Positions 52,012-61,542 of a stretch of DNA of 64,000 nucleotides are shown here, one piece after another. Position numbers and translations under genes: made by a program. The DNA lies in NCBI GenBank assembly GCA_050297855.1, contig JBNKTC010000008.1, forward strand, positions 62,001 to 126,000, written 5' to 3'. The DNA comes from SZUA-545 sp050297855. Its GTDB lineage: Bacteria; Campylobacterota; Campylobacteria; Campylobacterales; SZUA-545. The first letter of the stretch is position 1; the number at the start of each line of letters is the position of its first letter. The notes below the pieces were generated by a model. It was not told the origin of the DNA, searched no databases, and saw only the letters and a list, made by a program, of their open reading frames with translations.

Positions 52012-52136
52012 GACGGACTCCTTGGCAGGATCATGTAACGCGAGAATATTTTTTAGTGTAGTACGTTTTACGGATGAATGCAAGTTAGAACCCAAATTGC
52101 ATATGGGTTTCATAATACCACATCAAACGGAGCATC

Positions 52137-53141
52137 ATGGTTACACCGGCAATCGGAACACGGGATCTGACACGGCTTTTAAACGTTCTTCTGGAGACGG
52201 ACACCCCCGTCTTTATCCACGGGAGCCCCGGGATCGGGAAGTCCTTCATCACCGCCGAGATGGCGAAGGAGCGGGGATGGGAGCTGGTGGATATCCGGCT
52301 CTCCCAGCTCGATCCCGTCGACCTTCGGGGGATCCCTTCCGTTGACGGCGATATGACCAAGTGGATGCCGCCGGTCTTTTTCCCGCGGGACGAGAACAGC
52401 CAGGGGATCTTGTTCCTGGACGAGCTCAACTCCGCCCCGCCCACGGTGCAGAGTGCGATCTACCAGCTCATCCTCGACCGGGCCATCGGGGAGTATACCC
52501 TGCCCAAAGGCTGGCGGATCGTCTGTGCCGGGAACCGGGTCAATGACAAGGGGATCGTCTTCCGCCTCCCGTCGCCGCTTTCCAACCGGATGGTCCACCT
52601 GGTGCTCGAAGCCAACTTCGAGGACTTCAAGGTGTGGGCCATCGAAAACGGCCTGCACAGCTACATCATCGGCTTCCTCAGCTTCCGCCCGGACCTGCTG
52701 AGCCAGGAGGTCCCCAGGGACAACGAGACCAATCCCGCCTTTGCCACGCCCAGAAGCTGGACGATGGTCTCGACGATTCTGCAGAACGTCGACAAGGTCG
52801 CCGGGATCGAACCGCTGGTCTACGGGGCTATCGGGTACGCCGCCGGGGTGGAGTTCCTCTCCTACGTGGAGGTCTATAAGGAGCTTCCCGACGTGGAGGC
52901 GATCCTGCGGGGCGAGAGCATCGAAGTGCCCAAGAACCCCTCCATCCTCTACGCGCTCTGTGCGACGTTGCTGGAGCGGTTCGAGCGGGAGCACGCCGAC
53001 GCGCTGTTCACTTTCTCCAAATCCCTCCCGGTGGAGTTCGCCGTCATGCTGATCAAGGATATCTTCGTCAAGGACGACAGTATCGCCGAGCTTCCGGCCT
53101 TTGACGAATGGGTGGAGAGTCATGGCGCCATTGTCGTCTGA
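52137..53141 (+). CDS. MoxR-type AAA+ ATPase
   Basis: 334 residues. Walker A GSPGIGKS (29-36), Walker B ILFLDEL (91-97), and sensor region IVCAGNRVND. Such ATPases work with VWA-domain partners to activate or assemble metal enzymes. The next gene, a DUF2201/VWA protein, overlaps by 20 bases. Confidence 0.9.
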   Translation: MVTPAIGTRDLTRLLNVLLETDTPVFIHGSPGIGKSFITAEMAKERGWELVDIRLSQLDPVDLRGIPSVDGDMTKWMPPVFFPRDENSQGILFLDELNSAPPTVQSAIYQLILDRAIGEYTLPKGWRIVCAGNRVNDKGIVFRLPSPLSNRMVHLVLEANFEDFKVWAIENGLHSYIIGFLSFRPDLLSQEVPRDNETNPAFATPRSWTMVSTILQNVDKVAGIEPLVYGAIGYAAGVEFLSYVEVYKELPDVEAILRGESIEVPKNPSILYALCATLLERFEREHADALFTFSKSLPVEFAVMLIKDIFVKDDSIAELPAFDEWVESHGAIVV

Positions 53142-54243
53142 GGTGGAAGAGGCGTTCACCCGGGCACGGGTCGCCTTTCTCTTCTCCAACCCCTTCCTCT
53201 CGGTCCTGGCCATGAGCCTGGAGACCGTCTACGGCGACGAGCACGAGAGCCTTTTCGCCACGGAGGGGGCGACGATCCATATCAACCCGAACCGTCTGGA
53301 GGGCTACACCCAGGAACAGCTGATGTACAAGTACGCCCACACGATCCTGCACATCGCCCTCAAGCACCCCAAGCGTCGCGAGATGCGCGACCACCACACC
53401 TGGAACCTCGCCTCCAACATCGCCGTCAACAACATGATGACGGAACTCAAGGATATCGGTGATCTGCCCGAAGACGAGTTTACCGACGAGCGCTTCACGG
53501 AGATGAGCGTGGAGGAGATCTACGCGGTGCTCGACCAGGAGCAGCAGGGCGGGGAGATCAAGGAATCGGACAAGGACCTGATCGAGGCGGAACCCAAGGA
53601 GATCGAAGGGAAGATCCTGATCCAGGCGATGGCCAGCGCCAAGGGGAAAAACACGCTCCCCGTGCGCCTCATCCGCGAGATCGAGAGCATGCATGAGACA
53701 GAACTCCCCGTGGAGGATATCCTGGAGGATTACCTTGTCATGAGCCTGCTCGACCGCGACTACAGCTACAAAAAGCCCAACAAACGCTTCAAGGATATCT
53801 ACCTCCCCTCCACGACCTACACCAACGACGCCATCAAGCTGATCATCGCCGTGGACAGCTCCAGCAGTATCGACCTGGAGAGCTATAAGAAGTTCCTGGG
53901 GGTCATCCGGCGGCTGACCCAGAACTTTTTGCAGTTTACGATCCTCATCGTGCCCTTTAACGAAAAGGTCGAGGAGGAGTTTGTCACGGAGATCGACTCC
54001 TTCGCGGGCTTTGACGCTTCGCAGCTCTTGATCAAAAAGAGCGAAGGGGGGACCAGCTTCTATTCGGTGCTGGACTACCTCAAGACCCGCAACGTAAACG
54101 AGTACAAGGTGTGCATCGTCATCACCGACGGGCTCTTCGAACTGGACCATGTGCCCTTTATCGAGACCCTTTTCCTCGTAACCCAAAAGCGCAACATCGA
54201 AAGGCTGGGACAGTATGGACGAGCTGTTAGATTCAAGCTATAG
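53122..54243 (+). CDS. DUF2201 metallopeptidase-like/VWA-like protein
   Basis: 373 residues from MAPLSSEVEEAF, with GGAGAG upstream. N-terminal putative peptidase region carries H73-TILH-IALKH82 where the family has HExLH; the Glu is Thr, so peptidase activity is doubtful. N-terminal WNLASNIAVNN is typical. The C-terminal VWA-like domain has a MIDAS DxSxS (D245). Partner of the MoxR ATPase. Confidence 0.83.
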   Translation: MAPLSSEVEEAFTRARVAFLFSNPFLSVLAMSLETVYGDEHESLFATEGATIHINPNRLEGYTQEQLMYKYAHTILHIALKHPKRREMRDHHTWNLASNIAVNNMMTELKDIGDLPEDEFTDERFTEMSVEEIYAVLDQEQQGGEIKESDKDLIEAEPKEIEGKILIQAMASAKGKNTLPVRLIREIESMHETELPVEDILEDYLVMSLLDRDYSYKKPNKRFKDIYLPSTTYTNDAIKLIIAVDSSSSIDLESYKKFLGVIRRLTQNFLQFTILIVPFNEKVEEEFVTEIDSFAGFDASQLLIKKSEGGTSFYSVLDYLKTRNVNEYKVCIVITDGLFELDHVPFIETLFLVTQKRNIERLGQYGRAVRFKL

Positions 54244-54907
54244 GGAGCGGATCGAATCCCTCAAGGACGAGGAGGATTTCGAGGCGATCGGCGACGCGGA
54301 ATTCCTGGAGCATCCCGACGACGACGCGAGACTGCTCTGGGCCTTCTACCGGCCGTCCGGTTCCCACCCATCCCAGGTGGCCGACAAAAATGTCAACGTC
54401 GCCATCATGGCCTTTAACCACTCCCGGCTTCAGCCTTTAGAGCGCTTTACGACACTCAACCCGGACGTCGTGGCCGACCCGGCGCTGCGCATCAAGATCC
54501 AGAATCGTTCGCGCATGCTCTTCCGCGCCCTGGCGGACGAGGACCTGAGCGAGCTGATCGATGTATTGAAACTCTACCCCGTCTACACCGACCTGGCGTG
54601 CGACCAACTTAAAAACGGGCGGAAGTACTACAACAAGCCGTGTACGTTTGCGGTGCTGACAAAACTGCTTGGGATGCTCGGGGATGAAGCGGATGAGAAG
54701 GTGCTCGAAGCGCTGTTTACCAAGCTGCGGCTCCCCGAAACCAAAGAGGATATCAAGCCGATTGTGGCCGAACTGCTGGAGAGCGGAGCCGACGGGCGGA
54801 TCGTCGCCTACTACCGGGAAAAGCTGACCGAATGGGTCGCGGCATGCGATCTCCACCCGCTGCAAAAGAGCGTGCTGGAAAAGGAGATTGGGAAGTTGGA
54901 TGGGTAG
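54215..54907 (+). CDS. Helical protein after MoxR/DUF2201 (paralogue of 34.1-kb gene)
   Basis: 230 residues; overlaps the DUF2201 gene by 29 bases. Core LFRALADEDLSELIDVLKLYP matches the gene after nifS. The N-terminal 90 residues differ. Acidic and helical, possibly a HEAT-like adaptor. The three genes 52.1-54.9 kb look like one functional unit. Confidence 0.75.
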   Translation: MDELLDSSYRERIESLKDEEDFEAIGDAEFLEHPDDDARLLWAFYRPSGSHPSQVADKNVNVAIMAFNHSRLQPLERFTTLNPDVVADPALRIKIQNRSRMLFRALADEDLSELIDVLKLYPVYTDLACDQLKNGRKYYNKPCTFAVLTKLLGMLGDEADEKVLEALFTKLRLPETKEDIKPIVAELLESGADGRIVAYYREKLTEWVAACDLHPLQKSVLEKEIGKLDG

Positions 54908-54998
54908 CCGTTCCGTCCCTTTTTTGAAGAACGTTCCGAATATGCTATGATTTTGGAAAAAGCATTTGAAGAAATCGATGAACTGGAGGATTTATAAT

Positions 54999-55100
54999 AT
55001 GGAATGGACACTGATCGTCAGCGCTTCTGCCATACTGATCGCCTTCTTATACAGCGCGTTTGAGATTACCCGCCATAAAACAGGCAAAAAACACCACTGA
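54999..55100 (+). CDS. Tiny 33-residue membrane peptide
   Basis: MEWTLIVSASAILIAFLYS followed by a basic tail RHKTGKKHH; one helix, GGAGG nine bases before the ATG. Size and layout resemble single-helix accessory subunits of membrane complexes. A possible 16-residue frame (MILEKAFEEIDELEDL) ends just before it. Confidence 0.45.
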   Translation: MEWTLIVSASAILIAFLYSAFEITRHKTGKKHH

Positions 55101-55164
55101 TTTTTTCCTGTTCCTGTGAACTAAGTGTGCGTTCTAGCTTTTTCAAGACTCCAGAAAATCAGTA

Positions 55165-56091
55165 TTATGTCCCCGGATTTTTTGGATTTTTTTCGTTTAT
55201 GAACAGACACTCTTGAATTTTGATATTATAAATCTCCGGATAACCAAAAGTCATATCTTGTAGCCACGTTAAAATCGTTTTATTTTCTTTTATTCGTTCT
55301 TTCAGCCAATCGATACCAATAATATTATTAGAAAAATCAGTTTTGTCAGTTAAGCACACAGTTAAGACGTCACCTTTGGGTGTATAATCTTTTTTAAATT
55401 TCACTTGTATCCAGTGAAGACCACAGGGAATACCGTGAAAGTCAGACGAAACTTTAATTCTTAGATCATAATCTTTCAACGTCCCTCCACGATAAGATGA
55501 GCAAATAACATTTTCATTGGAAAAAATGAGAAATAACAGTGTTTCAAATTCTGTTGGTGATAAAAAATCAAGTAAGTTATCAATGTCGATGTTAATTGGT
55601 TCTTGTTTGCATATGGCATTCGCAATCTTCTCTTCGGTTTCTTTGAGTTCAGAGATGGTTTTACGATTATAGCTTTGGTTGGAGTTTATATTTGAAAATG
55701 ACTCAGGCAGTTCAATTTTATTGTGAATATCAGTTAATAGAACATCTAATGATTTTGGATATGAGCCGTTTTTGTCTATAAATCGAGAGAAACCATCATA
55801 AACCTCCTTGCCTACGACTTTGGTTTGTAATATTTTATCTCTGAAAAATATCCATAGATAATTATCCACCTCAGAAGTAGCTAAATTATAAAAAGTTTCA
55901 ATCTGTTTAGAGCTTTGTTGTTTATTCGTGTTAAATCCTAACTGACGTTCTTCCACTTTCCACTTACCAAAATATATTGAAAGAGGAAAAGTCTTTCCTT
56001 TCAGTTCAGTAATCGATCGTTTGTCATAAAACTTGATTAAACGTTCTATGCCCTCATTTGCAATCATATATTTAAAATAGAAGTGCTGCAT
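55165..56091 (-). CDS. Mrr-like restriction endonuclease-fold protein
   Basis: 308 residues from MQHFYFKYMIANEG (AAGGAG five bases upstream). The C-terminal part fits an Mrr-type PD-(D/E)xK fold: SPTEFETLLFLIF, YRGGTLKDYDLRIK (catalytic D), then WIQVKFKK (Q-x-K). The N-terminal half is unrecognised. Isolated, AT-rich gene between GC-rich operons; no methylase nearby, so it may act on modified or foreign DNA alone. Confidence 0.65.
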   Translation of the reverse strand: MQHFYFKYMIANEGIERLIKFYDKRSITELKGKTFPLSIYFGKWKVEERQLGFNTNKQQSSKQIETFYNLATSEVDNYLWIFFRDKILQTKVVGKEVYDGFSRFIDKNGSYPKSLDVLLTDIHNKIELPESFSNINSNQSYNRKTISELKETEEKIANAICKQEPINIDIDNLLDFLSPTEFETLLFLIFSNENVICSSYRGGTLKDYDLRIKVSSDFHGIPCGLHWIQVKFKKDYTPKGDVLTVCLTDKTDFSNNIIGIDWLKERIKENKTILTWLQDMTFGYPEIYNIKIQECLFINEKNPKNPGT

Positions 56092-56122
56092 GTATTCTCC
56101 TTGAGTACTCGACAATAATAAG

Positions 56123-57214
56123 CTACTCCAACTTACTCCTAAAAAGCCGGATCGAAACGGAGAGCGTTACGGCGGCGATAAGGAAAAGAGGCCAGATAAA
56201 ATCCCACGCCGCCTCCAGGGAGATCGATTTAAAAAATACCCCCTTGATGAGCACCAGGAAGTATTTGAGCGAGACAACGTCCGAGACGGCGATGAGCCAG
56301 CCCGGCATATTCTCCACCGGGGTGGCGAAGCCCGAAAGCAGGATGGAGGGGATCATGATCATAAAGGCCCCCAGGATTGCCTGCTGTTGCGTCATGGAGA
56401 TCGTGGAGACGAAGAGCCCGATGCCGATAATGGAGAGCAAAAAGGCAAAAAGCCCGAAGTAGAGGATCCCCAGCGACCCCGCCAGCGGAAGGCCGAAGAT
56501 GAAGATCCCTACCAGGAGGATCAGGGTCGCTTCCCCCATACTGATGAGGGCCGCCGGGATCGTTTTGCCCAGGATGATCTGGGCCGGGGAGACGGGGGAG
56601 ACCAGAAGCTGGTCAAAGGTCCCCAGCTCCCGCTCCCTTGCCACCGAGAGGGCGGTCAGCAGCAGGGCGATGAGCATGGAGAGGACGCCGAAGAGGTTGG
56701 GGACGATCCACCAGAAGTTATTGAGGTTGGGGTTGTACCAGTTGCGCATGCGCAAGAGTTCCCGGTCCCTGCTTCCCAGCTTCTCCTGGCGGTACGCCTC
56801 GATCACCGTCTCGATGTAGCGGGTGGCACTCTGGGCAGCGGTGGAGCGGCGGCCGTCCAGCAGGATCTGCACCGAGGCACCGCTGTTTTCCAGGTCACGG
56901 GAGAAGCCCGTGTCGATCACCAGGGCGGCCAGGACCTCCTGGTTGTCGATCTTGCTTTCCAGGGTGCGGTAGTCCGAAACGGGGATCACTTCGCTGAAGC
57001 TGCGGGAGTGACCAAATCCCCGGACGAGTTCCCGGCTGGCGGCAGTATGGTCGCGGTCGTAGACGGCCAGGGTGATATTCTTGACCTCCAGCGTCGCAGC
57101 GAAGGAGAAGATCAGCAGCTGAAGCATCGGCGGGACGATGATGATCACCCGGCTCTTCTTATCTTTCCAGATCGCCAGGAACTCTTTTTTGATCAGGGCC
57201 AAAAGTGCGCTCAT
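56123..57214 (-). CDS. ABC-2 permease, YbhR-like
   Basis: 363 residues; N-terminal helix, extracytoplasmic domain (about 45-170), then five helices from about 175. ABC-2 signature near LGTFDQLLVSPVSPAQIILGK. Overlaps the sister permease by 4 bases. Part of a four-gene exporter. Confidence 0.9.
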   Translation of the reverse strand: MSALLALIKKEFLAIWKDKKSRVIIIVPPMLQLLIFSFAATLEVKNITLAVYDRDHTAASRELVRGFGHSRSFSEVIPVSDYRTLESKIDNQEVLAALVIDTGFSRDLENSGASVQILLDGRRSTAAQSATRYIETVIEAYRQEKLGSRDRELLRMRNWYNPNLNNFWWIVPNLFGVLSMLIALLLTALSVARERELGTFDQLLVSPVSPAQIILGKTIPAALISMGEATLILLVGIFIFGLPLAGSLGILYFGLFAFLLSIIGIGLFVSTISMTQQQAILGAFMIMIPSILLSGFATPVENMPGWLIAVSDVVSLKYFLVLIKGVFFKSISLEAAWDFIWPLFLIAAVTLSVSIRLFRSKLE

Positions 57215-58323
57215 GCCAGCCTCTTTGCCGTCTTCTTATAGACGATCCCGCCCAGGATCGTCCCGATCAGCAGCATCGCGGCCATGTCCTTGTAGAAGAT
57301 GGCGGGGACGTCCCCGGCGATAAAGATCGTCTGGAGCGATTCGACAAAGTAGCGGGCGGGGATGACGTGGGTGAAGTACTGTAGCCAGGTGGGCATGCTC
57401 TCGATCTCGAACAGAAAGCCCGAGAGCAGAAACGCGGGGAGAAACCCGGCGATAAGCGACGCCTGGGCGGCGATAAACTGGTTTTTGGCCAGGGTCGAGA
57501 TGAGCAGGCCCAGGGTCAGGGAGGGGAAGAGGTAGCAGACCCCAAGCAGCAGCAGCATCCACAATGACCCAAGGAAAGGGACCTCGAACCAGAAGACCGA
57601 GACGCTGAAACAGAGGACCATGGAGGCCATCCCCAGTACGAAATACGGCAGCAGTTTGCCCAGGATCATCTCCAGCGGCGTCACCGGGGTGGCCATCATC
57701 GCCTCCATCGTCCCCCGTTCCCATTCCCGGGCGACGACGAGGGCTGTCAGAAGGGTGCCGATCATCGTCATGACGATGGCGATGGAACCCGGCAGCAGGA
57801 AGTAGCTGCTTTTAAGGGGGGCGTTAAACCAGTAGCGCTCGTCCACGTCGATGCGGTATTGGGGACGTTTCGTCTGCATCTGGGGCTGTTCGGCCAGCCA
57901 GCCGGAGAAGAGCCCTCCGGCGTAGCGCTGGACAAAGCCCGCCAGGACCGGCTCGGTGCCGTCGGCGACCACCTGGAGGGTGGGGCGTTTCTCAAAGAGG
58001 GCTTTGGAGAAGTTTGAGGGGAGGGTGAGGATGGCGCGGATCTCCCCGGTCTGCATCATGCGCTCGAGCTCCTTTTTGTTTCCTCCGTGGTGGAGTTCAA
58101 AGTAGGGCGAGGCGGCGAAGCGTTCGATCAGCTCACGGCCGTGGGGGCCGCTGTCGTGGTTCAGGACGCCGAGTTTGATCTTCTGGGAGTCAAGCGAGAT
58201 GGCGTAGCCCATCAGCATCAAAAGGATCAGCGGCAGCACGACGGCGATCATCAGGGCGCTGGGGTCACGCAGGATCTGGTAACTCTCCTTGCGCAGCAGC
58301 GCACGTAACCGGCGGCGGTTCAT
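57211..58323 (-). CDS. ABC-2 permease, YbhS-like
   Basis: 370 residues with the same topology; signature EWERGTMEAMMATPVTPLEMILGK. Overlaps the ATPase gene by 4 bases and the other permease by 4. Forms the heterodimeric membrane part of the exporter. Confidence 0.9.
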   Translation of the reverse strand: MNRRRLRALLRKESYQILRDPSALMIAVVLPLILLMLMGYAISLDSQKIKLGVLNHDSGPHGRELIERFAASPYFELHHGGNKKELERMMQTGEIRAILTLPSNFSKALFEKRPTLQVVADGTEPVLAGFVQRYAGGLFSGWLAEQPQMQTKRPQYRIDVDERYWFNAPLKSSYFLLPGSIAIVMTMIGTLLTALVVAREWERGTMEAMMATPVTPLEMILGKLLPYFVLGMASMVLCFSVSVFWFEVPFLGSLWMLLLLGVCYLFPSLTLGLLISTLAKNQFIAAQASLIAGFLPAFLLSGFLFEIESMPTWLQYFTHVIPARYFVESLQTIFIAGDVPAIFYKDMAAMLLIGTILGGIVYKKTAKRLA

Positions 58324-60032
58324 GCGGGTTCCTTTTCGTCAAAGCGGCGGATCAGTTCGATAAAGGCCGCTTCCATCTCCATGCCGTCCCCCGCCTGCCG
58401 TTTGAGCTCATCGGGGGTCCCCATGGCGATCGCTTCGCCCCGGAAGATGAGCATCAGCCGGTCGCAGTACTCTGCTTCGTCCATCAGGTGGGTGGTGACC
58501 ATGATGGAGACCCCCTTCTGTACCAGGGCGTTGATGTGGGTCCAGAACTCCCGGCGTGTCAGGGGATCAACCCCCGAAGTGGGTTCGTCCAGGAAGAGGA
58601 CCGAGGGGCCGTGCATGAGGGAGCAGGAGAGGGCGAGGCGCTGCTTGAAGCCCAGGGGAAGGGAGTCGGTGGGGTGTTCCAGGTGGGGGGCGAGTTCGAA
58701 CATGGCGACCATCTCGTCGATCTTCTGTTGTTTGGCCTTCCCTTTGAGTCCATAGATCCCGGCGAAAAACTCCAGGTTGTCCCGTACGCTCAGGTTTCCG
58801 TAGAGGGAAAACTTCTGGGCCATGTAACCGATCTTCGCCCGCGCCGCCGCGGAGGCGGTGCCCAGGTCGAAGCCGTGGACCTTGGCCGTCCCGCTGCTGG
58901 CTTTGAGAAGCCCGCAGAGCATGCGGAAGGTGGTCGATTTTCCTGCGCCGTTGGGTCCAAGGAAACCGAACACCTCACCCCGCTTGACGGCAAAGTCGAT
59001 CTTCCTGGCGGCGGTAAAGTCGCCGAACCGTTTGGTCAGTTCATGCGCTTCGATGGTGTGGCCCGCAAAGGGCGGGATCGTCGCCGCCTGGGTCGCAAGG
59101 GGGGAGTGGCCCCGGGTCTTGACGCCGAGGCGGTCGATAAAGGCATCTTCGAAGCGCGGCGGGGTGGGGGTGTAGGCGATCGTCTCAATCCCCAGGACTT
59201 TCGCATCCGGGGCGGTTTTGCCCTTCCGGCACATGATGCGGACATGATCCCCGGCAATGGTGCCGTCCATGACGTCGTCGTGTTCGAGGAGGGCATGCAG
59301 CAGCTCCCGTTTGGAACGTTCACCGGATTCGCACAAAAAGGTGCGCCCGCTGATCGTCGCCGTCAACTCTTCGGGCCGACCGTGGAAGAGGGGAGCACCT
59401 TCATTCAGGAGCAGGATATGGTCGCACTGCTCCGCCTCCTCGAGGTAGGCGGTGCTCCAAACCACACCGACCCCTTCGTCCAGAAGGGCGTGGACCATGG
59501 CCCAGAGCTCTTTTCTGGAAATCGGGTCGACCCCGACTCCCGGCTCGTCCAGGAGCAGCAGGGCCGGTTTTTTGATCAGGGCGCAGGCGAGGCCAAGCTT
59601 CTGTTTCATTCCCCCCGAGAGGTTGCCCGCCAGGCGGGTTTTAAACGGGTCGAGGGAGGTGAAGCGGAGGAGTTCGTCGATCCGTTCGTCGCGGCTATCC
59701 GATGGAATCCCCTGCAAGTCGGCGTAGAGGGTGAGGTTCTCCAGAACCGTGAGGTCTTCGTAGAGGCCGAACTTCTGGGGCATGTAGCCGATCTTGGCCT
59801 GGATCCTGTCGGAGGCCTGCGGCATCGGTTCGTCCAGAACCGTCAGGATACCGCCGTCGGCCTCAAGGAGACCCGCCAGCAGGCGTATCAGGGTCGTCTT
59901 ACCCGCTCCGTCGGGGCCGACGACACCCGTGATCTGCCCCGTTTCGAAGCGGAGTTCAGGAACGGAAAGGGCCGGGCGTTCCAGCCCGGGAAAGGTTTTG
60001 GTGAGGTTGTCGGCGCGAACCGTGACCATCAT
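58320..60032 (-). CDS. Tandem ABC ATPase, YbhF-like
   Basis: 570 residues, two nucleotide-binding domains. First: GPDGAGKTT, LSGGMKQKLGLACAL, LLLLDEPGVGVDP. Second (from about 335): GPNGAGKST, LPLGFKQRLALSCSL in place of LSGGQ, LFLDEPTSGVDP. The altered second signature is usual for this family. Powers drug or small-molecule efflux. Confidence 0.92.
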   Translation of the reverse strand: MMVTVRADNLTKTFPGLERPALSVPELRFETGQITGVVGPDGAGKTTLIRLLAGLLEADGGILTVLDEPMPQASDRIQAKIGYMPQKFGLYEDLTVLENLTLYADLQGIPSDSRDERIDELLRFTSLDPFKTRLAGNLSGGMKQKLGLACALIKKPALLLLDEPGVGVDPISRKELWAMVHALLDEGVGVVWSTAYLEEAEQCDHILLLNEGAPLFHGRPEELTATISGRTFLCESGERSKRELLHALLEHDDVMDGTIAGDHVRIMCRKGKTAPDAKVLGIETIAYTPTPPRFEDAFIDRLGVKTRGHSPLATQAATIPPFAGHTIEAHELTKRFGDFTAARKIDFAVKRGEVFGFLGPNGAGKSTTFRMLCGLLKASSGTAKVHGFDLGTASAAARAKIGYMAQKFSLYGNLSVRDNLEFFAGIYGLKGKAKQQKIDEMVAMFELAPHLEHPTDSLPLGFKQRLALSCSLMHGPSVLFLDEPTSGVDPLTRREFWTHINALVQKGVSIMVTTHLMDEAEYCDRLMLIFRGEAIAMGTPDELKRQAGDGMEMEAAFIELIRRFDEKEPA

Positions 60033-60034
60033 GC

Positions 60035-61021
60035 CTACTGCAGCGCCGGGACGGCGACGGTGACGGGCATCCCCTGGCGGATGCCTGCATCCGTATCCCG
60101 GAGCGTTACCTTAAAGCGGTAGACAAGGTCGGTACGCAGGTCGGGGGTCTGGACGCTTTTGGGGGTGAACTCGGCAGTAGGGGAGATGAAGCTGATGCTG
60201 CCGTGGTAGGGAGTACCCGGGCGGGAGTCGGTGTAGACCAGGGCTTCCATCCCTTCGGTGATGTTGCCCAGATCGGGCTCTTCCAGGTAGGCGCTGACCC
60301 AGTAGCCGTCGTTCTGGGCCAGTTCCACGACCGGTTCGCCGTAGCCGACGACGCTGCCGGGCTCCTTGATCCGTACGAGCAGGATGCCGTTGTGGGGTGA
60401 GGCGAGGCGGGTATCGCTCCGGTCGAGCTGCTGTTTTTTCAGCCCTGCCTCCAGGGCTTCGAGGGAGGCTTTTGCCTGGTCGATCTCCTCCTTGCGGTAC
60501 CCCTTCTCCTTCAGCTCCAGGGCCGCCTTGGCATTGGCCAGCTTGGCTTTGGCGCTGTTAAAGGCGAAACGGGTGGCGTCAAACTGCTGTTCGGCAATCA
60601 CCTTCGATTCAAAAAGGGGTCGCTCCCTGTCGTAATTCTTTCTGGCGTGTTCGTAGAGGGCTTTTGCATCCTTCAGGGTCGCTTCGGCCAGGGCGATCTC
60701 CTCGGGGCGGAATCCTGCGGTGAGTTTGGCCACCAGCGCTTTCTGGGCGGCGATCTGAGCCCGGGTCTGGGCGATAAGGTCGTCATAGGGGGCGGCATCC
60801 AGGGTCGCCAGGATATCCCCTTTTTTGACAGCTACTCCCTCTTCAATAGGAAGGGTCTCGACACGGCCGGGTACGCGGAAGCCCAGTTTGACGGTGCGGT
60901 AGTCGACGTTGCCGTAGAAGAGTCGGGAAGTGTTGTTTCCGTTGCCGTTTTGATAATAGAAAAAGAGGGAAGCGAGGATGATCAGAAGAAGGATAACGGG
61001 GATCAGTCGTTTTTTGGACAT
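60035..61021 (-). CDS. HlyD-family adaptor, YbhG-like
   Basis: 328 residues; N-terminal anchor (about 5-23), biotinyl-lipoyl halves around a long coiled-coil hairpin (about 85-205), and a beta-barrel with GSVVGYGEPVVELAQNDGYWV. Links the permeases to an outer-membrane channel. First gene of the exporter operon. Confidence 0.9.
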   Translation of the reverse strand: MSKKRLIPVILLLIILASLFFYYQNGNGNNTSRLFYGNVDYRTVKLGFRVPGRVETLPIEEGVAVKKGDILATLDAAPYDDLIAQTRAQIAAQKALVAKLTAGFRPEEIALAEATLKDAKALYEHARKNYDRERPLFESKVIAEQQFDATRFAFNSAKAKLANAKAALELKEKGYRKEEIDQAKASLEALEAGLKKQQLDRSDTRLASPHNGILLVRIKEPGSVVGYGEPVVELAQNDGYWVSAYLEEPDLGNITEGMEALVYTDSRPGTPYHGSISFISPTAEFTPKSVQTPDLRTDLVYRFKVTLRDTDAGIRQGMPVTVAVPALQ

Positions 61022-61122
61022 CGGGGCATATCCTTCGGATATCTGCCGGAAGCAGAACGGTTATCTTATGGGCTATTGTACAGCCCGATGCCTTAAGAGG
61101 CCCGGCGGGGAGCGGAACGGGT

Positions 61123-61515
61123 TTAGTTCCCCTCCATCTCCTCGGGGGCCTGCTCGACGGGTTCTTTGACGTTACGTCTTGTCAGGGGAATATCGGTGCG
61201 GTACTTCTTCTCCCGGAATTCGGGGGTCTTCAGTACGCCGTTTTTCTCGCCGAGTTTGTAAAGCGCCGTATTACTGTAGTGTTCGGTGAACTCTTTGGTA
61301 AAGGGCATATCCCACGTAATGCAGCCGATGCTCGGGCAGATCGCCGCGCACTGGGCGTTGTCGTGGATGCCGACGCACTCGACGCATTTTTCGGGCTGGA
61401 CGTAGTAGCGGCCGAGGCCTAACGGATTGTGCTCGTCGTCCAGGATGGCGTTGACGGGGCACACCTCGACACAGGCGTTGCAGGTAATACAGGATTCATC
61501 AATAATTACAGACAT
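61123..61515 (-). CDS. nif-associated 2[4Fe-4S] ferredoxin, copy 2
   Basis: 130 residues. Cluster motifs CITCNACVEVCP and CVECVGIHDNAQCAAICP with the long spacing of Allochromatium-type ferredoxins common in nif clusters, then a C-terminal extension of about 55 residues (ITWDMPFTKEFTEHYSN). AAGGAG upstream. About 60% like copy 1 by eye. Likely electron donor to NifH or to NifB. Confidence 0.92.
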   Translation of the reverse strand: MSVIIDESCITCNACVEVCPVNAILDDEHNPLGLGRYYVQPEKCVECVGIHDNAQCAAICPSIGCITWDMPFTKEFTEHYSNTALYKLGEKNGVLKTPEFREKKYRTDIPLTRRNVKEPVEQAPEEMEGN

Positions 61516-61542
61516 ATTATTCTCCTTATCATTTTTGGAAAC

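Noticed and set aside
54947..54997. 16-residue frame MILEKAFEEIDELEDL
   Set aside because: Too short and without a clear ribosome site to call; mentioned under the 33-residue peptide.
58488..60122. 544-residue plus-strand frame
   Set aside because: Shadow of the tandem ABC ATPase; no domain recognisable.
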